The notes under the pieces were generated by a model. That model was not told the DNA's origin. It was given only the letters and a program-made list of their open reading frames with translations, and searched no databases. Below, in pieces: positions 1-3,911 of a stretch of 5,047 bases of DNA; position 1 is the stretch's first letter; each line of letters starts with the position of its first letter. Location of the stretch: contig CAZXEK010000058.1 of NCBI GenBank assembly GCA_964639675.1, positions 1 through 5,047 on the forward strand. The letters run 5' to 3'. Origin of the DNA: JACQCV01 sp964639675 (lineage in GTDB: Bacteria; Patescibacteriota; Minisyncoccia; Phycocordibacterales; UBA12445). Both the position numbers and the translations under genes were made by a program.

Positions 1-707
1 TCATTTTCCACAATTTTTTCAATAAGTTCTGCGCGATATTTCCCTGCATCCTCCTTGAGGTGCTCTGGAATCTCTTTCTCCACCACTAAATTACCCATTT
101 TACCCTCGAAGTAATAGGCCTTCATTTTTAAAAGATCCACAACTCCTTCGTGCTTATCTTCCTCACCTATGGGAATCTGCATACGAACAGCTTTCTTAGA
201 AAGACGGTTGAGAATAGATTTATAGGAACGTTCGAAGGATGCTCCCGTACGATCAAGTTTATTTATAAAACAGACTCGAGGAACATGAGCATCTTCAGCA
301 TAACGCCAGTTTGTTTCTGACTGTGGCTCTACACCAGCCACCCCATCGAAGACCACCACAGCCCCATCAAGTACTCGCAGGGATCTCTTCACCTCCACAG
401 TGAAGTCGATATGCCCGGGAGTGTCTATAATATTGAAACGAAATTTCTGCTCTTTTTTCTGCCTATCAGCATCAGCGAGATAGGTGGGCGCCCAAAAGCA
501 TGTGATAGCCGCTGCAGTAATAGTAATACCCCGCTCACGCTCTTGTTCCATCCAGTCAGTGGTCGTGTCACCCTCATGAACTTCACCGATGTCATGTTGC
601 GCTCCGGTATAAAAAAGGACCCTCTCACTTGTGGTTGTTTTGCCAGCGTCAATATGAGCAATGATGCCAAAATTTCTGACTCGTTCTAGCGGATAATCTC
701 GTTGCAT
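1..707 (-). CDS. fusA: Elongation factor G, N-terminal part (cut by window edge)
   Basis: Translational GTPase that drives tRNA-mRNA translocation on the ribosome and, with RRF, ribosome recycling; cytoplasmic. About 235 codons are visible, roughly a third of a normal EF-G (about 700 residues); the rest lies beyond the left edge. The reading starts MQRDYPLERVRNFGIIAHID. The GTPase motifs are intact: G1 AHIDAGKTT (residues 17-25), switch I/G2 ERGITIT (58-64), G3 DTPGH (95-99) and G4 NKLD (149-152), followed by the start of the G' region (GEEDKHEGVVDLLKMKAYYF). Between G2 and G3 there is a small hydrophilic insertion (about residues 73-90) compared with E. coli. The ATG at 707 gives the expected distance to G1; no Shine-Dalgarno sequence is seen, only a UUCG hairpin and a U-rich run. 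In the standard str operon fusA follows rpsG directly. Here two extra genes intervene and fusA has its own promoter. Identity is near certain. Confidence 0.98.
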   Translation of the reverse strand, partial: MQRDYPLERVRNFGIIAHIDAGKTTTSERVLFYTGAQHDIGEVHEGDTTTDWMEQERERGITITAAAITCFWAPTYLADADRQKKEQKFRFNIIDTPGHIDFTVEVKRSLRVLDGAVVVFDGVAGVEPQSETNWRYAEDAHVPRVCFINKLDRTGASFERSYKSILNRLSKKAVRMQIPIGEEDKHEGVVDLLKMKAYYFEGKMGNLVVEKEIPEHLKEDAGKYRAELIEKIVEN

Positions 708-710
708 AAT

Positions 711-734
711 GATAAAAATAAAACCCCGAAGGGT
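711..734 (-). promoter_or_regulatory. UUCG-loop hairpin plus U-run in the fusA leader
   Basis: Read on the minus strand, ACCC, loop TTCG, then GGGT (734..723) forms a 4-bp stem closed by a stable tetraloop. It is followed at once by TTTATTTTTATC and then, three bases on, the fusA ATG. It lies downstream of the proposed fusA promoter, so it would be transcribed into the leader. It has the form of a very short intrinsic terminator or attenuator, or of a structure that sets ribosome access where no Shine-Dalgarno sequence exists. The four-pair stem is weak, so a terminator role is uncertain. A look-alike (ACCC, TTA, GGGT, then TTTCTTTT) follows rpsG at 2289..2306. Confidence 0.4.
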
Positions 735-743
735 GACGAGAAA

Positions 744-772
744 ACTATATACTAACTCCAACGTTTAAGCAA
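744..772 (-). promoter_or_regulatory. Candidate sigma-70-type promoter of fusA
   Basis: On the minus strand, -35 TTGCTT (772..767), a 17-base spacer (766..750) and -10 TATAGT (749..744). Transcription would begin near 737, giving a leader of about 30 bases. It sits between the terminator at 781..825 and the fusA start, which is the expected place for a promoter restoring fusA expression after its separation from rpsG. Called from consensus match and spacing only. Confidence 0.6.
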
Positions 773-780
773 TATAACGA

Positions 781-825
781 ATAAAGACCGCAAGTGCAGT
801 CCGTATTCGGGACAAACTAGCGGTC
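781..825 (-). terminator. Intrinsic terminator after the HbpS-like gene
   Basis: Read on the minus strand, GACCGC (825..820) pairs with GCGGTC (791..786). Inside it are a further 3-bp helix (AGT with ACT) and a 4-bp helix (GTCC with GGAC) closing a 7-base loop; small internal loops separate the helices. The structure ends in TTTAT (785..781). It begins 9 bases after the TGA stop of the upstream gene and lies just before the fusA promoter, so it most likely ends transcription of the 835..1344 gene. The T-run is short, so termination may be partial. Confidence 0.65.
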
Positions 826-834
826 CTGTTGTTA

Positions 835-1344
835 TCAGAGAAAAACTTTCTTCTCATCTCGAGCCGTGGCCAGCTGCTGCTTGATGAGTCCATTGATCAC
901 TGAGGCTAGAATTCGAGCTGCAGCTTCGTCGAGGAAAGATTCCACACCTGATCCCCCATTCGGTATGCCGGCCAGATACACACCACCCTCGTAATGTGTG
1001 TCTCCCGAGTCGAGAAGGGCTGGACACATAGCGACGACCATACTCGTGTCCATCTTCATGCGTCGAGCAATCACCGCCTTCGAACGCGCAATGTCAGCAT
1101 AGCTGTTTTTCCACTGCGAGAGATCTCTGGGAGCAGGCCCGACTGTCTCCTCATAGAGAATACCGATACCACCGTCTTCACAAAACTCGTTTTCGAACGG
1201 ACTCAAAACCACGAGGTGGATAAAGTTGGGCGCCTCACGCTTGGAAATCTTGAGAAGAGCCTCGATGCTGGGTTTTGCGATCTTCATCGCCTGCCGAATG
1301 AGATCCGGGGTCATCAGAGCACTGACGTAGTGATTCATGGGCAT
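835..1344 (-). CDS. Small protein, possibly GlcG/HbpS-like (DUF336-type) domain
   Basis: 169 residues with no signal peptide or membrane helix, so probably cytoplasmic. I do not recognise it firmly. The second half resembles the GlcG/HbpS (heme-binding protein) fold family: IARSKAVIARRM (residues 85-96), the loop YEGGVYLAGIPNGGSGV (118-134), then DEAAARILASVINGLI (139-154), which match the family's usual A-x-SKA helix, GG strand, G-rich IG-GVSG turn and DE-x-x-A helix. The first half has a strand NFIHLVVLSPFENEF (40-54) and FCEDGGIGILYE (54-65). No heme ligand or catalytic residue can be assigned. Of two possible starts, MPM at 1344 is preferred because AAGGAGG lies 5 bases upstream; the ATG at 1338 would be 11 bases away. 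It is the only gene here with a strong Shine-Dalgarno sequence, and by eye its GC (about half) is above that of the PaaX-like gene upstream. A terminator follows directly. The coding call is solid, the family assignment weak. Confidence 0.8.
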   Translation of the reverse strand: MPMNHYVSALMTPDLIRQAMKIAKPSIEALLKISKREAPNFIHLVVLSPFENEFCEDGGIGILYEETVGPAPRDLSQWKNSYADIARSKAVIARRMKMDTSMVVAMCPALLDSGDTHYEGGVYLAGIPNGGSGVESFLDEAAARILASVINGLIKQQLATARDEKKVFL

Positions 1345-1349
1345 TATGC

Positions 1350-1356
1350 CCTCCTT
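1350..1356 (-). promoter_or_regulatory. Strong Shine-Dalgarno sequence (AAGGAGG)
   Basis: AAGGAGG on the minus strand, 5 bases before the ATG at 1344 and 11 before the ATG at 1338, favouring the first. No other gene start in this window has so complete a site. Confidence 0.8.
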
Positions 1357-1574
1357 TCATTCCGTCACCAAAACTATCACTTTCAAGAAATATTGCAAAT
1401 CTTTGAATAACCCCACCCATTTAATTAATGTGTGCAAGTTGTATGTGAGGTTAGTCAACAATGCGATCGTTCGACAGGTTCGACAAGTCATTCGACTCTG
1501 AAAGTTTCCGATCTTCCGATTCTGAGATTTATCAGATTCGATGAACTCGAAGAGCTCACTGCAATCAAGCTCAA

Positions 1575-1609
1575 GGTAATTTTGCTTCACAAAATTACCA
1601 AGCAAAGTG
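1575..1609 (-). repeat. Outer repeat, copy 1 (rpsG 3'-end/terminator-like)
   Basis: Thirty-five bases matching 2304..2338 at 27 of 35 positions in direct orientation. The core is a perfect 10-bp inverted repeat: GGTAATTTTG (1575..1584), a 5-base centre CTTCA, then CAAAATTACC (1590..1599). On the minus strand the flank reads CAC TTT GCT TGG TAA, that is HFAW-stop, the same last four residues as rpsG at copy 2 but with two third-position changes. No U-run follows on either strand, so it is a poor intrinsic terminator. It probably derives from a duplicated rpsG end. An alternative stem (TTTGCTT 1581..1587 with AAGCAAA 1600..1606) competes with the main one. Confidence 0.75.
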
Positions 1610-1639
1610 GGTGAGACATATTTTTATTTAATCTCATTT

Positions 1640-1676
1640 ATACGTCAATCTATTGCGACCGCAATATTATAGCGTA
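1640..1676 (-). repeat. Inner repeat, copy 1 (near-palindromic, abuts the PaaX-like stop codon)
   Basis: Thirty-seven bases identical at 33 positions to 2242..2278, same orientation. The centre is TTGCG, AC, CGCAA (1653..1664, plus strand), a perfect 5-bp dyad; the two 17-base arms match at 12 of 17 positions. It begins on the base right after the TAG of the PaaX-like gene. On the minus strand it contains TATAAT (1671..1666), so it might also start transcription toward the HbpS-like gene about 320 bases downstream, although no good -35 box is seen. Likely roles are an operator for the PaaX-like protein or one end of a mobile cassette. Confidence 0.85.
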
Positions 1677-2243
1677 CTAGATTAAATCAAATTCTTTTCG
1701 TAGTCTTTTGTCATTTTCTAATTCATCTACAATCATATAAAGGAGATACTTACCGACTCCAAAATCAGTTTTAAGAAGACCAATAATATCTTCGCAATCG
1801 TACGGATATACCCAAACACTGTCTTGTAATCTGTATAGCCCCGCCTTCCTAAAGAGAAAGGTTATCTGGGTCCGAATCTTTCTTTTCTTCTCCGGTATGT
1901 CGAAAATAATTACCCGCCACTTCTTATCCCATTTTTTAGGTCTATTTATTTGATAATCCTCAAGTTCCCACCTTCGCAGTAGTCTTTCCCCATCACTAGT
2001 AAGTTGATAATGACCATCCTTAAACTTAAGTAACCCCCTCTTTACCAACTTAGATGCAGAGGAAGAGATGTATTCCTTTTGACGTGATCTGGGTAATAAT
2101 CCGAGTTTCATCATAGCTCCTAAAACATTTGGAGCTAAAAGTGCCACACTTAATATGCCAGCAACTTTTACAGAATCGAGAACCACACGCTGTATGTGCT
2201 CTCTCTTTGATCTCTGTTTGCTTCTGGATTCTAGGCTTCCCAT
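1677..2243 (-). CDS. PaaX_M/Cas2-fold winged-helix protein, stand-alone
   Basis: 188 residues. A basic N-terminus (SRSKQRSKREH, residues 6-16) precedes a winged helix-turn-helix domain (about 17-95): helices VVLDSVKVAGILSVALLAP and YISSSASKLVKRGLL (58-72), then the wing FKDGHYQLTSDGERLLRRWE (74-93). A linker leads to a Cas2-like ferredoxin-fold domain (about 105-187): strand WRVIIFDIPEKKRK with Asp115 at the Cas2 catalytic-Asp position, YRLQDSVWVYPYDCEDIIGLL (137-157) and YLLYMIVDELENDKRLRKEFDL. This is the PaaX wHTH plus PaaX_M layout without PaaX's C-terminal domain (PaaX is about 300 residues). Such proteins are common in CPR genomes and are often labelled Cas2, but there is no cas1 or repeat-spacer array here. 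A DNA-binding regulator is the likeliest role; a nuclease or DNA-integration role is possible but unproven. The ATG at 2243 overlaps the inner repeat, with no Shine-Dalgarno sequence and a predicted leader of about 18 bases. The gene is bracketed by two pairs of repeats. Confidence 0.9.
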   Translation of the reverse strand: MGSLESRSKQRSKREHIQRVVLDSVKVAGILSVALLAPNVLGAMMKLGLLPRSRQKEYISSSASKLVKRGLLKFKDGHYQLTSDGERLLRRWELEDYQINRPKKWDKKWRVIIFDIPEKKRKIRTQITFLFRKAGLYRLQDSVWVYPYDCEDIIGLLKTDFGVGKYLLYMIVDELENDKRLRKEFDLI

Positions 2244-2278
2244 ACGTCATTATCTTGCGACCGCAATATTATAACGTA
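2242..2278 (-). promoter_or_regulatory. Inner repeat, copy 2: promoter/operator of the PaaX-like gene
   Basis: A 37-base near-palindrome. On the minus strand the arms match at 14 of 17 positions (TACG TTATAATATTGCG against TACG TCATTATCTTGCG) around a GT centre. It contains a consensus -10 TATAAT (2273..2268); the -35 position 17 bases upstream (TTTTCT) is poor. Transcription would start near 2261, in the centre of the palindrome, and the ATG at 2243 lies in its downstream end. A protein bound here would cover the -10, the start point and the start codon, the geometry of an autorepressor. The second copy is at 1640..1676. Confidence 0.7.
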
Positions 2279-2288
2279 TTTGGATATA

Positions 2289-2338
2289 AAAGAAAACCCT
2301 AAGGGTAATTTCGCAAAGCGAAATTACCAGGCAAAATG
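2289..2338 (-). terminator. rpsG terminator hairpin; outer repeat copy 2
   Basis: On the minus strand a perfect 11-bp stem, GGTAATTTCGC (2328..2318) and GCGAAATTACC (2314..2304), closes a TTT loop. Its 5' arm contains the rpsG stop codon. A second small stem (ACCC, TTA, GGGT, 2306..2296) overlaps the 3' arm and is followed by TTTCTTTT (2295..2288). Together they plausibly end the rpsL-rpsG transcript, although the U-rich run is not directly next to the main stem. Bases 2304..2338, including the last rpsG codons, are repeated at 1575..1609 (27/35). Confidence 0.65.
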
Positions 2339-2794
2339 CGCAAAAGCTTTGTTGGCTTCGGCCATCTTATGAGTATTCTCGCGCTTTCTCACAGCATCAC
2401 CTTCATTATTTGAAGCAGCGATAATCTCTTCTGCCAACTTTTCAGCCATAGCCTTACCCTTCTTCGCTCGAGCAGCATCAATAATCCACTTCATCGAGAG
2501 AAACTGGCGACGTTCTGGACGAACTTCGCGAGGGATCTGGTAGTTAGCGCCACCAACACGACGAGAACGCACCTCCATAGTTGGGCCAGTATTTTTAAGC
2601 GCCGTCTCAAAGATTTCTAGAGGAGCTGGATTCTTGGTCTTTTCTTTTATTAAATCAAAAGAAGCATAAACAACCTTGCGGGCAGTATCCTTCTTGCCTC
2701 TCTCCATGCAGTAGTTAATAAATTTAGTCACCTTCTCGGAGTCGTAAGTGAGATCAGGAACTATTTTTGGCTTAGCTTTTAATTTTCTTCGCAT
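2324..2794 (-). CDS. rpsG: 30S ribosomal protein S7
   Basis: Primary 16S rRNA-binding protein that nucleates assembly of the 30S head and contacts the E-site tRNA. At 156 residues it has the usual length. Family hallmarks are present: KIVPDLTYDSEKVTKFINYCMERGKK (residues 10-35), TMEVRSRRVGGANYQIPREVRPERR (the basic beta-hairpin region, about 72-96), WIIDAARAKKGKAMAEKLAEEI and the C-terminal signature KRENTHKMAEANKAFAHFAW. The ATG at 2794 is 5 bases after the rpsL stop with no Shine-Dalgarno sequence, so translation is probably coupled to rpsL. That gap leaves no room for the intercistronic S7-binding site known from E. coli. The stop codon lies inside the terminator hairpin, and the last four codons recur at 1595..1609. 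In most bacteria fusA follows here; in this window the PaaX-like gene does. Confidence 0.98.
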   Translation of the reverse strand: MRRKLKAKPKIVPDLTYDSEKVTKFINYCMERGKKDTARKVVYASFDLIKEKTKNPAPLEIFETALKNTGPTMEVRSRRVGGANYQIPREVRPERRQFLSMKWIIDAARAKKGKAMAEKLAEEIIAASNNEGDAVRKRENTHKMAEANKAFAHFAW

Positions 2795-2799
2795 TTCTA

Positions 2800-3207
2800 T
2801 TATTTAGGCTTTTTAACACCGTATTGGCTTCGTGTTTGCTTCCTATTTTCCACACCAGTAGCGTCTAACACTCCACGCACAATGGTATATCGCAAACCAA
2901 CGTCTTTAACTCGACCCCCACGAAGCAAAACAACCGAGTGTTCCTGAAGGGCATGCTTAATTCCTGGAATATAGGCCGTTACCTCCATACCATTTGTAAG
3001 ACGAACTCTGGCGATCTTGCGGATAGCGGAGTTTGGTTTCTTGGGAGTCTTAGTTGTAACCTTAGTGGCTACACCTCTTTTAAATGGTGAGTTAAAGAAA
3101 ACAGGACGATTCTTGATGGTATTAAAACCCCGCGTTAAAGCGATTGCCTTAGTTTTCCTGGCAAGTTTATTTCTTTTACGCCTTACAAGTTGGTTGATAG
3201 TACTCAT
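2800..3207 (-). CDS. rpsL: 30S ribosomal protein S12
   Basis: Decoding-centre protein of the small subunit, controlling tRNA selection and accuracy. 135 residues against 124 in E. coli; most of the excess is an insertion around residues 27-40 (FNTIKNRPVFFNS) before KRGV. The first decoding loop TPKKPNSAIRK (54-64) is intact, with the lysine of streptomycin fame. The second loop is changed: GGRVKD-VGLRYTIVRG (97-112) lacks the proline of the usual KDLPGVRYH, and the His is Thr; Asp102, the RimO-modified position in E. coli, remains. GEGHNLQEH has also become GIKHALQEH. The frame is open and the ends conserved (QYGVKKPK), so this is not a broken gene. The ATG at 3207 is preceded by GGGAG 10 bases upstream, within a hairpin. 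It is first of the rpsL-rpsG pair and may also be read through from the protease gene 48 bases upstream. Confidence 0.97.
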   Translation of the reverse strand: MSTINQLVRRKRNKLARKTKAIALTRGFNTIKNRPVFFNSPFKRGVATKVTTKTPKKPNSAIRKIARVRLTNGMEVTAYIPGIKHALQEHSVVLLRGGRVKDVGLRYTIVRGVLDATGVENRKQTRSQYGVKKPK

Positions 3208-3217
3208 TACGAAAATA

Positions 3218-3231
3218 CTCCCAAAAGGGAG
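3218..3231 (-). promoter_or_regulatory. Hairpin holding the rpsL Shine-Dalgarno sequence
   Basis: On the minus strand CTCCC (3231..3227), loop TTTT, GGGAG (3222..3218) forms a perfect 5-bp stem. GGGAG is the only Shine-Dalgarno-like sequence before rpsL, ending 10 bases before the ATG. Folding would hide it, so the hairpin could limit S12 synthesis. The following TATTTTCG is too poor in T for a convincing terminator. Confidence 0.5.
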
Positions 3232-3237
3232 ACTCCT

Positions 3238-3266
3238 ACTCTACTAAAACTGATTCTAGATTGCAA
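3238..3266 (-). promoter_or_regulatory. Weak candidate promoter of rpsL
   Basis: On the minus strand, -35 TTGCAA (3266..3261), a 17-base spacer and -10 TAGAGT (3243..3238); each box matches consensus at 4 of 6. It overlaps the end of the protease gene. Transcription of rpsL by read-through from that gene is an equally good explanation. Confidence 0.35.
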
Positions 3267-3879
3267 CACCAGTAATAAGATGGAACAACCACCAGACAAC
3301 AGGAGAAACAATTGGCCAAAGGAAAAATATAAAGAAAATAACAAGAATTAAGCCAAATTTCTCAAAGAAGGACCTGAATACAAACAATTTATCTGGGAAA
3401 ATAGCGTAAAGTATCTTAGAACCATCAAGAGGTGGGATGGGCGTAAGGTTAAAGATAGCGAGAAGAATATTGATAAAAACTATTACTACAGTAATTTGAA
3501 CAAAATCCGGTGTAGCCCAAACTGCTTCAGTAGCCATACCAATACGCAATAGTAATCCGAAGATAAGAGCGAGCGAGATATTAGAAACAGGCCCAGCTAT
3601 AGCAACTAGGGCTTCTGACCAACGTCCCGGCTTCAAATTATATGGATTGTAAGGTACTGGCTTTGCCCAACCGAATATGAAACCACCCAAACTATATGAA
3701 ATTGTGGGTACTAAGATTGACCCCATAAAATCAAGATGTTTTATAGGATTAAGCGTCAATCGACCTTGATACCTCGCCGTCTCGTCTCCCAACATAGAAG
3801 CAGCGTAGCCATGAGAGACCTCATGGATCACAACGGACATAATAAGAATTGCTATTTGAAAAATAAAATCGACTTGCAT
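3256..3879 (-). CDS. M50 family (site-2-protease-like) membrane zinc metalloprotease
   Basis: 207 residues, an integral-membrane protease of the compact M50B type. The zinc site is complete: HEVSH (His19, Glu20, His23) in the first hydrophobic segment (residues 5-18 onward) and NLTPIPPLDG (144-153) with Asp152 as third ligand. Conserved GRLTLNPIKHLD (39-50), WAKPVPYNP (71-79) and AIAGPVSN (93-100) are also typical. Hydrophobic segments lie near 5-24, 52-70, 90-113, 127-143 and 170-205. No PDZ or CBS domain is present, so a specific role such as anti-sigma-factor cleavage cannot be assigned. The ATG at 3879 is kept because it precedes the first membrane helix. A TGATATAAT extended -10 ends 6 bases upstream, so the mRNA probably starts at the ATG itself (leaderless). 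Upstream of rpsL with a 48-base gap, divergent from rpmB. Confidence 0.95.
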   Translation of the reverse strand: MQVDFIFQIAILIMSVVIHEVSHGYAASMLGDETARYQGRLTLNPIKHLDFMGSILVPTISYSLGGFIFGWAKPVPYNPYNLKPGRWSEALVAIAGPVSNISLALIFGLLLRIGMATEAVWATPDFVQITVVIVFINILLAIFNLTPIPPLDGSKILYAIFPDKLFVFRSFFEKFGLILVIFFIFFLWPIVSPVVWWLFHLITGVAI

Positions 3880-3902
3880 TTCGGCATTATATCATGTAAG
3901 TT
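3874..3902. promoter_or_regulatory. Overlapping divergent promoters, protease gene and rpmB
   Basis: Only 32 bases (3880..3911) separate the two starts. On the minus strand an extended -10 TGATATAAT (3894..3886) places the expected start point at the protease ATG (3879); no good -35 is seen, as is common with extended -10 promoters. On the plus strand rpmB could use -35 TTGCAT (3874..3879), 17 bases, then -10 TAAGTT (3897..3902), or the TTATAT at 3887..3892. Either gives a leader under about 15 bases. The two polymerase sites overlap, so the genes may compete for transcription. The minus-strand call is firm, the plus-strand one weak. Confidence 0.55.
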
Positions 3903-3911
3903 GTCTGCTAC

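Larger units (their letters stand above)
1345..1639 (-). other. Non-coding stretch between the HbpS-like and PaaX-like genes
   Basis: About 295 bases without a convincing gene; the short open frames on either strand have no recognisable domain and no start signal. On the minus strand it would be the leader of the HbpS-like gene if transcription starts in the repeat at 1640..1676. It holds the outer repeat at 1575..1609, three TTCGAC copies on the plus strand (1470, 1479, 1491), a weak hairpin (TCTGA 1521..1525 with TCAGA 1532..1536) and an AT-rich stretch CATTTAATTAATG near 1419..1431. A local promoter for the HbpS-like gene is unclear: TTGCAA or TTGAAA (around 1383..1400, minus) could be -35 boxes, but no good -10 follows. 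Confidence 0.5.

Noticed and set aside
411..689. Open frames on both strands within the fusA region
   Set aside because: The EF-G frame with intact G1-G4 motifs covers the region without a break.
994..1410. Plus-strand open frame of about 138 residues
   Set aside because: Opposite-strand shadow of the HbpS-like gene, which has the strong Shine-Dalgarno site and terminator.
1575..1599. Intrinsic terminator of the PaaX-like gene
   Set aside because: The stem is perfect, but neither strand has a U-run after it; it is better described as a repeat of the rpsG end.
1357..1605. Small open frame on the minus strand before the HbpS-like gene
   Set aside because: No Shine-Dalgarno sequence and no recognisable domain; it overlaps the outer repeat and the HbpS-like gene's Shine-Dalgarno region.
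1432..1614. Small plus-strand open frame (about 60 residues) in the same gap
   Set aside because: No ribosome-binding site, low-complexity start, and it runs through the inverted repeat; most likely chance.
1677..2243. A CRISPR-Cas locus, suggested by the Cas2-like domain
   Set aside because: There is no cas1, no effector gene and no repeat-spacer array; the two inner repeats are 602 bases apart and flank a gene. The N-terminal winged helix fits the PaaX-type family, not adaptation Cas2.
1575..2328. dif/Xer-like or tyrosine-recombinase att sites formed by the two dyads
   Set aside because: The arm and centre lengths are suggestive, but the 5-base centres differ (CTTCA, CAAAG) and no recombinase gene is present.
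2800..3207. rpsL as a pseudogene because of its unusual loop
   Set aside because: The frame is complete, both ends are conserved, it is coupled to rpsG, and the deletion is a whole codon.
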